The translations under genes and the position numbers were made by a program. This document shows, piece after piece, positions 37,207-45,612 of a stretch of 49,591 nucleotides of DNA; the stretch's first letter is position 1; each line of letters starts with the position of its first letter. Below the pieces are notes generated by a model, which saw nothing but the letters and a program-made list of their open reading frames with translations, was not told the DNA's origin and searched no databases. The DNA lies in assembly GCA_030748495.1 (NCBI GenBank), contig JASMLX010000039.1, forward strand, positions 1 through 49,591, written 5' to 3'. The stretch comes from Candidatus Poribacteria bacterium. Lineage in GTDB: Bacteria; Poribacteria; WGA-4E; UBA9662.

Positions 37207-38240
37207 TTATGCTGCTATGGATAGTGGCAGGTTTTGATAGTAAAACCTATCTGTTGGCACTCCGTCCAGGCTGGAGTCTGGTCTTCTACGCTTATAGAGG
37301 TCGACATCATCCACAACGGATCCTTTGGCCTCCGTCATTGTACGGTCAGCCTTGAGATAGACCTCCTCAACTTGATGCTTAGCCAAAGGCACTCCACAAA
37401 GACGTTATCCCTCCAACTTCCCTTGCTATCCACGCTGAGGCGGATATTGCCATCCTTCAGTTTTGGGCTGAAGGCCGTGCTGGTCAACTGACACCCCAGA
37501 CCGGTATTGAAAATCTCAGTGGTATCAGTCCAGCACGGCCTTCAAGTAGACCAAGCCCCGGTCCATTGGGAGATAGCTGATATCCATGGACCAAACCTGC
37601 ATTGGGTCGATCAATGATGAGGGACCTCAGCCGATAGGGATAAATCCTGTGTCTTGGATGTCTCTGACTAGTATTGGGCTGGCGAGATAGTGCCTCTATT
37701 CTCATCTTCTTCATCCGTGCGCTGATATGCTTTCTACCTACCTTCCTCTCCATCCAGTTTGATGAGATGGCACGAGATTCGTGGGCCCGCAAAGGGCATT
37801 CCAGATAGAACTCGTTGATCTGGTGCCTCCGCCGCAGATCCGGCTCTGATACCGGTCGAGGCTGGTAGTAGAGGCTGCTACGGCTGATCGGAGGGATCTT
37901 GGCTGGCTGTGTCAGTGCAAACTTGTGGTCGCGGTCGATCATCGCTTTGCGCTCCGCATGCCGGCCTTGGTGAACGCACTTGCTAAAAAACATTCTCCAA
38001 GGTCAGTTGGGCAATCTTGGCCTGGAGTATCTTGACCTCGACTGGTGGCGAACTAGACTTCTGAGGATCGAATATCTCGGCCGCAAGTTCCAGAGGTTCT
38101 AGCTTCCACTGATTGATCTGATTGGGGCGAACGTCATATTTGGATGATAACTCCACCGTGGTTACCTCCTTTTTGGCCGCCTCCAGTGTAACGTTGGCTT
38201 TGAATGCCGGTTGGTAATTTCGGTCGGGTCTTCTGCTCAT
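37207..38240 (-). pseudogene. IS3-type transposase OrfA plus broken OrfB
   Basis: OrfA starts at ATG 38240 after GGAGAAAACC: MSRRPDRNYQPAFKANVTLE, AAKKEVTTVELSSKYDVRPN, QINQWK, a helix-turn-helix transposase_8 domain, then NPQK-like region to 37983. OrfB (from about 37993) reads MIDRDHKFALTQPAKIPPIS, RSSLYYQPRPVSEPDLRRR, VGRKHISARMKKMRIEALSR and QRHPRHRIYPY, then in other frames WSMDISYLPMDRGLVYLKAV and IRLSVDSKGSWRDNVFVECL. It ends with EEVYLKADRTMTEAKGSVVD and RRPDSSLDGVP. Several frameshifts and a deletion of part of the rve catalytic core (near 37500-37530) inactivate it. The family is known for DDE transposition with OrfA-OrfB frameshifting. Confidence 0.82.
37470..37543. repeat. 14-bp perfect inverted repeat at the transposase deletion
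   Basis: GAAGGCCGTGCTGG (37470-37483) and CCAGCACGGCCTTC (37530-37543) flank the point where part of OrfB is missing. The arms come from two different coding positions (FTSTAF and LKAVLD) that happen to be complementary, and may have promoted the deletion. Confidence 0.6.
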
Positions 38241-38336
38241 GGTTTTCTCCGGCTTACAGGGCAATAATGCCCGATGGGTTAACAGGATTTCCATTTAACC
38301 GACGGTACAGACTTCTAGGACCACCTCTAGATTGTT

Positions 38337-38912
38337 TTGTTTATGATTGGCCTGGTAACCACCGCATTTGCGGGGATTAAGGCTCAAAAATTCAAGGTTT
38401 CACAACATGAAGATGGGTGTCAAATCTGGTTTGAAGCCGAAGATCACACCGAGCGGTTGCCCGATAATGATAAGTTTTTTCCGGTTGTGGTCAAAGATGG
38501 CGCTTTCAGTCAAGCCATCACCCGGACAGGGAAAGGAGGAAGGTGCATTAGCTGCACGGTCGATGATCACAAAGGAGACGAGATTCCTAACCTGAAAGGA
38601 AAAGGTCCATTCAATTTTCCAGGGCAAAATAGACAACGCGCCTTTGAACAGAGCTAGGGGCCTCCTTGGATGTGGGGAGTTAATGCGCCTAAAGAGGGGC
38701 ATGTTAAAGAACTGAAGAGCGGCGAAAACACGATGTATATTTTTCACCACCAGGGAGCCAGAAGTATCTTTTGGGATGTCTTTTGCTAGTCGGATAAGCG
38801 GAACTACGTTCCGAATGATGACGACTACAAAAAGGCTGAACAGAAGGCGCTAGCCGTTGATCCTAGGCAAAAGCTGACCGTAACCTGGGTTACGGTCAAA
38901 AATAACTCTTAG
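38337..38912 (+). pseudogene. Exported CBM-like protein with two in-frame TAG codons
   Basis: One uninterrupted frame from ATG 38337 (or 38343) to TAG 38910, except for TAG at 38655 and at 38787. It starts with a short signal-peptide-like stretch (MIGLVTTAFAGIKAQ), then QIWFEAEDHTERLPDNDKFF, SQAITRTGKGGR and GKGPFNFPGQNRQ. After the first stop come GPPWMWGVNAP, ELKSGENTMYIFHHQGARSI and FWDVFC; after the second, SDKRNYVPNDDDYKKAEQKA and the tail RQKLTVTWVTVKNNS. The IWFEAED...ENTMYIxHxxG layout is that of a carbohydrate-binding-type domain I associate with Poribacteria. Its tail matches those of the LamG genes nearby. No frameshift is needed to read it. Confidence 0.75.
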
Positions 38913-39038
38913 CTAGGAACAAGGAAAAACTTGTCTGGCAGTATGGCTTACAGGGCTGTAAACATTATTTCTTCTCTCTCAAGAAACCAATTACAGTCCA
39001 CGCTTACGCTGTCTGTAAATAGAGGTGGGTAGTTAATC

Positions 39039-39450
39039 TTAATTGTGGGCTTTGAATAAGACTTGGGGCTGGTCGCTACCAATGCGAAACTTTTTATCAT
39101 CAATGGTACGTCAACTCCATCGCATCCAGCCCACCCATATTCTACAGCTAGCTGTGTGGAGCAAAGCGAACCCCTCCGCCATACTACTATCGGTTACGCA
39201 TTTACGCCACCTGAATAATTCTTTGATGGGAGATGGTTCGCCGGATGAGGCCGATACCAAAGGGAGGTCGGATCTCTTTCTCATCCACTTCGACCGTTAA
39301 CCCCCCAAACAACGTGGTTAGTAGAATAGCGAGCAGAAAAAATGGTAACGACGCCAACGGCTTGATCATCATCAGTGCTAGTGTCAGCAACCAAACGACC
39401 ATCAGCATCAGCAAAAACCAGAGCGGTGACTGGCGATACCAGTTAATATA
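39039..39450 (-). pseudogene. Remnant of a two-helix membrane protein
   Basis: Minus-strand text: SPLWFLLMLMVVWLLTLALM, then MIKPLASLPFFLLAILLTTL, FGGLTVEVDEKEIRPPFGIG, LIRRTISHQRIIQVA, stop (39202). In the same frame MRNR, two TAGs, YGGGVRFAPHS, TAG, L, TAG, NMGGLDAMELTYH; after a shift DDKKFRIGSDQPQVLFKAHN to TAA 39039. Two membrane helices and a small bPH-like beta domain (EVDEKEIRxxFGxGLIRRxI) identify a known family of about 130-residue hypothetical membrane proteins. Multiple stops make it a remnant; its start has been replaced by a piece of a formylglycine-generating-enzyme gene. Confidence 0.65.
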
Positions 39451-39660
39451 GATCACCGGATAGTCGTCACTGGGTGGGGGGTTGGCCACACTATTCCAGT
39501 TTCTTCCATAACTACCTCCACTCTCATCTACAAAATGCTTGAACTGCCCCACCGTCACTTCATTGGCATCCATATAGAACTGTTCCAGAGTAATCTTCTA
39601 GGCTGGTAAGACGTTTTCCATCCCATCATGGGAATACTCCATTTCAAACGATCCCGCTGT
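39442..39660 (-). pseudogene. N-terminal piece of an FGE-sulfatase (SUMF1/FGE-type) gene
   Basis: Minus-strand frame: GSFEMEYSHDGMENVLPA, TAG (39600-39598), KITLEQFYMDANEVTVGQFK, HFVDESGGSYGRNWNSVAN, SDDYPVIYINWY. This is the first third of formylglycine-generating enzyme-like proteins (AGSFxMG...VTLxxFYMDxxEVTVxQF...PVxxVNWxDA). At INWY it fuses in frame to the membrane protein segment (RQSPLW), giving a 123-codon chimeric frame from 39573 to 39202. The catalytic cysteine region is absent. A C-terminal FGE piece lies at 43451-43622. Confidence 0.78.
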
Positions 39661-39790
39661 AATTTGCTAAGGCGAAGTTTGATTATCCGTTTGACTTGGA
39701 ATGGCAATGCATTAGGTGAGTTTATCCTTATTTAATCAATTGCACTCATTCCCATGTGCCAATACGCCCAAAGAGTGTATGCAGCATAAA

Positions 39791-40501
39791 TTATGACTTA
39801 ATGGGGCCTTTTAGCTTTCCCCAAGCCAAGGCTAACTTCTTCCGTGGTTCAACAGCCGATCCTTCAATGCCGGGCCCATAAACTTTAAAATCGTCAAAGC
39901 TCGCTTTTGTCTCCCAAGCCCAGATGCCAACCCTACCCTTTTTGTAAACATCCAGGTCTCCAACTCGTTCCAGTTTGGTTTCCGCCTGTAGTTGATCATC
40001 AATGAACCATTTGAGGTCGTTCCCTTTGACCTCAATCTTGAGGTGATACCAGTTTCCTACTTGAATTTTTCCCTTAATTTGAGTTTTGTTGGGATTAGGC
40101 CGAGCCCGTGTTGCCCAATCCTTCCCATGATGTTGAAAAAAGGCCGAAACTCCAGGAGTCGGCTCGGGATAGACGATGTAGTATCATATTCACTTATCGC
40201 CCGAAAAACCAAGCCAGCCCACTTGTTAGCATCTATACGGATTTTGGTTTCGACGGTGTAATCTGTCCAATCCGCTTCGCCGAAGAGGGTATGAGCAGCT
40301 TTCTCCGCTGCCGAAATTTCGGTGTAGACACCTTTTTGAATTTTCCAGTTTCCGTTGGCTACTTTCCAATGATCCGCCTGCTTGGGATCCTCGAAGTCGA
40401 AAACCCATTCTCCGGACCAGGCTATTCGACTAAACGTAACAAGACTAAAAAAACACGAGACTGTAAGTAATTGATCTAAGCAGATACTTTTGTTGCAACA
40501 C
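39791..40501 (-). pseudogene. Frameshifted exported DUF1080/LamG-like protein with WGxLK tail
   Basis: Minus strand from a GTG near 40501: KYLLRSITYSLVFF (signal peptide), a shift in a T7 run, then RIAWSGEWVFDFEDPKQADH, WKVANGNWKIQKGVYTEIS, DYTVETKIRIDANKWAGLVF. After a second shift near 40180: YYIVYPEPTPGVSAFFQHHG, GNWYHLKIEVKGNDLKWFID, GRVGIWAWETKASFDDFKVY and the tail RKKLALAWGKLKGPIKS ending at TAA 39791. The fold is the same concanavalin-type sandwich as in the intact gene 35087-35848, and the tail is of the same type. About 230 codons in total. Two frameshifts inactivate it. Confidence 0.75.
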
Positions 40502-40868
40502 AGTTACCCCCGTTTAACAACTACAGTTTTGACCATAAATTAAAATTCGGCAGCTTTCGTTGTCCATTGAGGAAATATACGAAGGTCATTTTAGCCGGTT
40601 TTCACTTACGGGTCAACAAAAATCTTTGAATTCATTTTCTCTATCGTGTTTTGGTCGTACTCTTCCCCGCGGCAAGATATTATCAACGTTATTGATTACA
40701 GAATGGATATCCAATCAGTAGTCTGTACTCCTCGACTTCATCACTAGTAGAGCAAAGAAGCAATTGGAGCTTGACACACGGAATTATCTATGGGGGTGCA
40801 GATTACTACCGAAATCAGGATAGTCTGGCCATTGATTGGTAAAAAGATACCTTGGCACAAGAAATTTC
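40502..40868. other. Intergenic stretch, nothing recognised
   Basis: AT-rich; no frame with family resemblance on either strand. Confidence 0.6.
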
Positions 40869-40899
40869 TTGACATTAGTTGGATTCGCTTATGTAGTAT
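40869..40899 (+). promoter_or_regulatory. Candidate promoter
   Basis: TTGACA (40869-40874) and TAGTAT (40894-40899) with a 19-base spacer, followed 20 bases later by GGAGG and an ATG at 40932. The -35 is perfect; the spacer is long. Confidence 0.35.
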
Positions 40900-40931
40900 G
40901 GGTGAATTAAATAAATGCGGAGGAAAACACC

Positions 40932-41221
40932 ATGTATCTGCTTAGAATCAACTTAATTTGTCTGTTTGTGGTTGGTTACGCTTCTCAGATCCAATCCAGA
41001 ATCAACTGGCGGATCGGTTTGCATTCCTAAATGCAATCAACCCGGTGGCCTAACAACTCCATCAGGCCACCAACATGTACGGGATCACTCAAAACTTCGG
41101 TCTCAAATTACCCCATCTGGCTCCTGAAAGCCGCGTGGCACTACGTTGCTCTCTCATCAACGAGACGTACTACATGGTAAGATTCACACCGAGCCGTTCG
41201 GCCTCGTTCGTATCTTTGTAG
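40932..41221 (+). pseudogene. Secreted-protein leader followed by decayed frame
   Basis: ATG 40932 after GCGGAGGAAAA encodes a signal-peptide-like MYLLRINLICLFVVGYAS and stops at TAA 41028 after 32 codons. A shifted frame continues LADRFAFLNAINPVA, TAA, QLHQATNMYGITQNFGLKLP, HLAPESRVALRC to TAG 41219. A strong promoter and ribosome binding site with a signal peptide but no intact body suggest a broken exported protein; family not recognised. Confidence 0.35.
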
Positions 41222-41993
41222 CCAGCTAAGCGACTGAACACGGACTGATGTGGCGAGGGCGTTAGCGTGTGCTGCCTATTCTCCCCAGTACGACAATCTT
41301 CGAAGAGGTATTTCATCATGGCAGTCAATCCCAGGATGCCAGCAACCCCGCATCGTTCGTAACTCTGGAAGCATGAAACACCCGCTTCAAATGGCGGTCA
41401 CAATCGATGCGTAACTCAGCCTTTTCGCATCACCCATTGAATCCTTCGTTGTTTGTGCCATTACCCCGAGAACCCCCTGCGTTCATAGGGTTAAACGACG
41501 TAGTAGATCTCATGATAACGTCCCTAAATGGGAAATCCGGGTTAATACAATTGCGGCTAATAGGCTTTTCACAGTTCCCCGTTAGCTGCTTTTTTATGGT
41601 TGCCCTTATCTCCCCTATCAGTTCCTCTCAAACTCTCTCACAAGGGGTTGAAAGCCAATGATCAGTACCCATGCCATCTTGAGAAAATACACTGGTTCCA
41701 GTTGCAATTACTTTCACGATACTACTGAGACAACACAGTAAGCCAGCCAACGAGTACGCCAAATTGGCCGCTTAATGAAAAGCTGAAAAATGCTTTGCCC
41801 TGACCATAACGCAGATAAAACTTGCGCTATCAATTAAGCCCTTCATCCCTTTGGTACAGGCAAGCCAAAAATGCGCTTAAAACGACTAATTGAAGAGAAA
41901 CAGCAGTAATTGATTTGCATAATACTAAAGCAAGACATAATCTTAAAAAACAAAATTTAACTTATCACATGGCTAAACTAAATTAACAAGAGG
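41222..41993. other. Gene-poor stretch
   Basis: About 770 bases with no convincing gene. An open frame at 41407-41661 is Ser/Pro/Leu rich without a ribosome binding site and was not accepted. Confidence 0.5.
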
Positions 41994-42072
41994 TGAAAAA
42001 ATCGCTTCCTATCAACTATTAATCCTTCTGATTCTAACCACGATATTTACCACATCGGCTGCGACGTTTAAA

Positions 42073-43317
42073 ATGAATAAGACTAAATTAGAACAACCTA
42101 AAAAAGTTACTTTGGACATCCAAGATAGGAGACACAAACTACTTGTTGATGGAAAACCGTTTTACATCAATGGTGCCGGATTGGAGTTTGGCGACATTGC
42201 CAGACTAGCTAAGTATGGTGGTAACTCATTCCGTACTTGGTCAACTGAAAATGACCAGCAAAGTGCAAAAGAGGTTTTGGACGAAGCCTATAAAAATGGT
42301 CTGCTAGTAACGATGGGGATCGAAGTTGCGCGCGAACGCCACGGTTTTGACTACAATGATGAAATAGCCGTCAATGCACAATATGAGCGTATTAAGCGAG
42401 AGATTATGGCACTTAAAGAACATCCATCTCTGATGATTTGGTCGATAGGAAACGAACTCAATTTGTCATATACCAATCCTGGAGTCTGGGATGCGGTAAA
42501 TGAGATTTCGAAAATGATTCATCAGGTAGATCCAAATCACTTGACCACCACTACCCTAGCTGGCATCACACAACGTGAAGTACAGTTGATTAAAGATCGT
42601 GCATCGGATTTGGATATTTTATCTATTCAGATGTATGGAGAATTATCCAACCTTCCCCATCTGGTACGTGATTATGGGTGGGAAGGCCCATATATGGTCA
42701 CCGAATGGGGAGCAACCGGTCATTGGGAGGTGCCGACTACATCATGGGGAGCCCCAATAGAAGAGAATAGTACGATCAAAGCCAAAAATTACTTACAGAG
42801 ATTTAAAGCCGGTATAGCCTCTGATAAAACGCAGTGTTTGGGATCCTATGTCTTTTTATGGGGACAAAAACAAGAGCGAACACCGACTTGGTATGGAATC
42901 TTTTTAGCGGATGGTAAAGAAACCGAGTCAGTAGATGTTATGCACTATATATGGACGGGGAAATGGCCTGAAAATAGATCGCCTCGGATTCATTCGCTGA
43001 CATTAGATCAGAAAGTTGCCGCTGACAATATAATCCTAACGGCAAACAATGCTTGCATAGCCTATGCCTCTGCTTCTGATTTAGATGGTGATTATTTAAC
43101 CTATCACTGGGAAGTTTTGTATGAACCCACAGATCTAAAGGATGGTGGTGATCTCGAAGAAAAACCGTCAGCCGTTGAAGTAAAGGTGATTGAAAAAAAC
43201 AACCAAAGCTTACAGTTTATCGGTCCGGAAAAACCAGGTGACTACCGCCTTTTCGTGTATATATACGATGGGAAAAATCACGCGGCCACGGCCAATATCC
43301 CATTCCAGGTAAAGTAG
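42073..43317 (+). CDS. GH2-like glycosidase (TIM barrel plus Ig-like tail)
   Basis: 414 residues from ATG 42073. Residues about 10-310 form a GH2-type (clan A) TIM barrel: KLLVDGKPFYINGAGLEFG, KYGGNSFRTW, GLLVTMGIEVARERHGFDYN, EHPSLMIWSIGNELNLSY with the acid/base Glu in GNE, and GPYMVTEWGATGHWE with the probable nucleophile Glu. The C-terminal 100 residues are an Ig/cadherin-like domain (IIL TANNACIAYASASDLDGDYL, GDYRLFVYIYDGKNHAATAN). Upstream bases 42001-42072 encode, in the same frame, a perfect signal peptide (SYQLLILLILTTIFTTSAA) that has no usable start codon. It was probably exported once; now it may start inside and stay in the cytoplasm. Substrate could be a beta-linked glycan. A terminator follows. 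Confidence 0.8.
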   Translation: MNKTKLEQPKKVTLDIQDRRHKLLVDGKPFYINGAGLEFGDIARLAKYGGNSFRTWSTENDQQSAKEVLDEAYKNGLLVTMGIEVARERHGFDYNDEIAVNAQYERIKREIMALKEHPSLMIWSIGNELNLSYTNPGVWDAVNEISKMIHQVDPNHLTTTTLAGITQREVQLIKDRASDLDILSIQMYGELSNLPHLVRDYGWEGPYMVTEWGATGHWEVPTTSWGAPIEENSTIKAKNYLQRFKAGIASDKTQCLGSYVFLWGQKQERTPTWYGIFLADGKETESVDVMHYIWTGKWPENRSPRIHSLTLDQKVAADNIILTANNACIAYASASDLDGDYLTYHWEVLYEPTDLKDGGDLEEKPSAVEVKVIEKNNQSLQFIGPEKPGDYRLFVYIYDGKNHAATANIPFQVK

Positions 43318-43342
43318 GGTTAAGTGTAATCCAACTAAGAAC

Positions 43343-43375
43343 GTCTGATAAATAACCTGATCAGACATTCTTTTT
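43343..43375 (+). terminator. Rho-independent terminator of the glycosidase gene
   Basis: GTCTGAT (43343-43349) pairs with ATCAGAC (43360-43366), followed by ATTC and TTTTT (43371-43375). Confidence 0.6.
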
Positions 43376-43450
43376 AAACCAGGCAACTCCCTTAAATCTA
43401 GGAGCTGATAGTAAAATCACCTCATGCAGAGGGATCAGGGGAGCTATATA

Positions 43451-43622
43451 CTATTTCTTATTCGATCCTGACACACATCGAAAGCCGTAGGTGCTGCCCC
43501 TATTATTCGGACCGGTGTGGCTGCGGTGAGCTACCTGCAGGGGATAAGTACCGTAGGTCCAACCACTACTCCGACACCCGGCTGTCTTTGTCGCTGTCAT
43601 ACCAGTCCTGACACCATTTTTC
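43451..43622 (-). pseudogene. C-terminal piece of an FGE-sulfatase gene
   Basis: Minus strand: PEKWCQDWYDSDKDSRVSE (FGE form WEWCxDWYD), a frameshift, then CRSSGWTYGTYPLQVAHRSH and TGPNNRGSTYGFRCVSGSNK before TAG 43451. These are the last segments of formylglycine-generating enzyme-like proteins (RxxNRSSxGPxxRxxxxGFRCV). Everything N-terminal is missing. The piece overlaps the 3' end of the methyltransferase gene, whose last codons are FGE bases read in another frame. Confidence 0.78.
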
Positions 43623-44286
43623 GGGCCATGAAGACATAAACCGGATCGGTATAGCCATCGGTTCTATCCTCGGTAGAGAAGCCAACCGGCGTGATGTCCA
43701 GAAATTGACCCGGCGTGAATTTGCTCGATTCGGTTTCTGACTGCTCAAAGTAGAGGCGAAGCAGATCTTGTTTTTGCCTGTCTGTGGCCTGATGCCAGAT
43801 GGCAACCGCCTTGGTGGGAAACATCCGATTGGAGTAAAAGATAATTAGGGGGCTGTCGGGTTGAAGAATACGCTTGATCTGTTGAAAGACCAAAACAGGT
43901 TGAGTCAGGTATTGGATTGACACCGTGATGACCACAGCCCCAAAGGTGTTATCGGCAAAAGGTAAAACGGGATTCCGGTTCAGATCGTGAACCAGAAATT
44001 CTCCTAACATTGAATTAAACGCCAATTCAGTCTGGTTCATGCCCAGTCCAACCACATTTGCCGATTCAAAATCGGCTGGAAAGTGGGAATAGGCACTACT
44101 CATCAAATCCAGCACCGGTTGGTCAGTGGGTAGAATACCGGATAGAAATCTGGCGATGGCCTGGCTGGCGTTTTCGTCGATATGTTTGACAATCCGGGGT
44201 TGGACGTAAAAGATGGCGTCGTTAGACTCATCGATCCGTCGGAATGATGTTGTCAGCCCATCGAGATTGTGTTGGGGATTCTTCAT
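43597..44286 (-). CDS. Class I SAM-dependent methyltransferase
   Basis: 229 residues. Motif I is VLDLMSSAYSHFP (about 58-70), a variant in which the Gly-rich loop is replaced by Met-Ser-Ser, as in some plant/cyanobacterial-type small methyltransferases; NVVGLGMNQTEL holds the motif II position, LPFADNTFGAVVITVSIQYL is motif IV/V and IKRILQPDSPLIIFYSNRMF is motif VI. The N-terminal part (FYVQPRIVKHIDENASQAIA) fits the same subfamily. The last residues (MVSGLV) are read from a fused FGE gene fragment in another frame; the natural end was probably close to VYVFMARK. Substrate unknown. Same strand as the PhyH gene at 44401-45174, 114 bases apart. Confidence 0.82.
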   Translation of the reverse strand: MKNPQHNLDGLTTSFRRIDESNDAIFYVQPRIVKHIDENASQAIARFLSGILPTDQPVLDLMSSAYSHFPADFESANVVGLGMNQTELAFNSMLGEFLVHDLNRNPVLPFADNTFGAVVITVSIQYLTQPVLVFQQIKRILQPDSPLIIFYSNRMFPTKAVAIWHQATDRQKQDLLRLYFEQSETESSKFTPGQFLDITPVGFSTEDRTDGYTDPVYVFMARKMVSGLV

Positions 44287-44400
44287 TTTAGTTAGCTAGT
44301 GAACACAGCCTTCAATCGCTGCATAAACGATCGCCCTTCAATCTTAGCTAATTCGGATTCATACCCTTTTTCACTCCTGGCCTGTAACGATTGCGGTCTA

Positions 44401-45174
44401 TCAACTGTGTCCTATAATTTCTGGTTCTGTTAGGAGGCTTGGCGATATATCTGTCAAGGATGCAAATAGCGGATAATCTCGCCGATACTGCTCAATCAGA
44501 GGGCTTTCAAACCAGTTATCCTCTCGGTGGGAGGTCAAGTTGTTTTTCCCCTGGTAATGGCCGCCCCAGATATAGCGGTACCCAGCTTGAGTTGGCCTGC
44601 GCGCGGCATGAAATAGAGCGGTGTCAAAAATCACTGCCGAGCCAGGCGGGCAAGCAACCACCGCTTGCCCGTTCCATTCATTCAATAGGTCATCGAAGGG
44701 CTTCTGCCAGGAGTCAGTGGTTTTTCGCGGCCAGACCAGCAGTTCTCCGGTAGCCGAGTCAGAACCGTGAAGATAGACATTGCAGAGTAGTCGGTCGACC
44801 CCGTGATGATTTTTCCGTTTGGGATACCATTGGTTAAAGCGGTCTCCATTTAAATGACAGTGCCAGTGGCAAAAACTACGAGTTTCATCACAGAGAATAG
44901 CGCCGCTGTGTGCCAATCTGACCTCATCCTGCAAAACTTCAGCTATGAGATCAACAATTTCGGCTTGGGCGTAGAACGGTGCTAATTCAGGAGCAAACTT
45001 CAACAGCGGGTGCAATACGAAGCCAAAGACTCCTCCCATACTAGGACATTCTACATCCGTCCATACCTTGTGTAGAACTGAGATAATCTGTTCCCTGACT
45101 TGCTGGCCAAAGAAGCCTTCTAGCACACAATAGCCGGTGTCGAAAACCTGTTGTACTAATTTGGAATTTGGCAT
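44401..45174 (-). CDS. PhyH-family dioxygenase with altered metal motif
   Basis: 257 residues of the phytanoyl-CoA dioxygenase family (non-heme iron, 2-oxoglutarate): FDTGYCVLEGFFGQQVREQI at the N-terminus, FCHWHCHLNGDRFNQWYPKR, LLCNVYLHGSDSATGELLVW, CPPGSAVIFDTALFHAARRP and AGYRYIWGGHYQG. The usual W-H-x-D iron motif reads W104-H105-C106-H107, so the carboxylate ligand is replaced by His; the distal His (H189 in FHAARRP) and a 2-oxoglutarate-binding Arg (near R200) are kept. It may use a different ligand such as Asp111, bind metal differently, or be inactive. Two other PhyH genes with normal HxD motifs lie at 45976 and 46972. Confidence 0.85.
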   Translation of the reverse strand: MPNSKLVQQVFDTGYCVLEGFFGQQVREQIISVLHKVWTDVECPSMGGVFGFVLHPLLKFAPELAPFYAQAEIVDLIAEVLQDEVRLAHSGAILCDETRSFCHWHCHLNGDRFNQWYPKRKNHHGVDRLLCNVYLHGSDSATGELLVWPRKTTDSWQKPFDDLLNEWNGQAVVACPPGSAVIFDTALFHAARRPTQAGYRYIWGGHYQGKNNLTSHREDNWFESPLIEQYRRDYPLFASLTDISPSLLTEPEIIGHS

Positions 45175-45556
45175 AAAATCAGTTTCTTTATAAGTTTTCT
45201 GGTATTATACCCAGTTCCGTGGATGAATAAATAACACAAGCCTTCCAATTGAAATAGGACTAAATAGAATCAATTAGCACCCACGTCTCCTGCTCGGAAG
45301 CTCACGGATATGGGAGGCTCATTTGCACTACATATTTCGCTTGGATGAAGATAGTCGCCAGCGGCCGGTATATGGTGACGGTGGCGATAGTCAATCAGAG
45401 GCAAGATAAGGTGGTCAACGTCTGGAAGCATTAAATCATTGACTCACTGAAACCCGGGCCAAAGATAACTGGTGTCGGGGGGTAATCAGGCGGGTATTAA
45501 CTGCCTTTAGTTGGTACCCTTTTTTCCTCCTCCTATCCTATCTGATTCTGGCTCTA
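45175..45556. other. Intergenic stretch between divergent genes
   Basis: No gene supported; upstream region of the minus-strand PhyH gene, ending in the promoter listed next. Confidence 0.6.
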
Positions 45557-45585
45557 TTGACCTGTAATTCGCATTGCTTTATAAT
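45557..45585 (+). promoter_or_regulatory. Near-consensus sigma70 promoter before the TIR remnant
   Basis: TTGACC (45557-45562), a 17-base spacer and a perfect TATAAT (45580-45585), 27 bases before ATG 45613. It could also drive the downstream PhyH gene. Confidence 0.7.
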
Positions 45586-45612
45586 AAAGCCAATAATGCA
45601 GGTTAGCTTCTC

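Larger units (their letters stand above)
37161..38312 (-). mobile_element. Decayed IS3-family insertion sequence with imperfect terminal inverted repeats
   Basis: Left end: GTCTGTACAGGTAAATGG (from 37161), followed by GGAATCCTGTA. Right end, read inward on the minus strand from 38312: GTCTGTACCG, GGTTAAATGG, AAATCCTGTT. The two ends share GTCTGTAC, GG(T)TAAATGG and AATCCTGT. About 1.15 kb between them encodes remnants of two transposase frames in the usual OrfA-OrfB order. No clear target duplication is visible. Confidence 0.7.

Noticed and set aside
41407..41661. 84-codon open frame
   Set aside because: Low-complexity Ser/Pro/Leu text, no ribosome binding site, no recognisable motif.
39442..43622. 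The two FGE pieces as one gene split by an insertion
   Set aside because: Both are on the minus strand, but the N-terminal piece is downstream of the C-terminal one, so a simple insertion cannot explain them; two copies or a larger rearrangement is needed.
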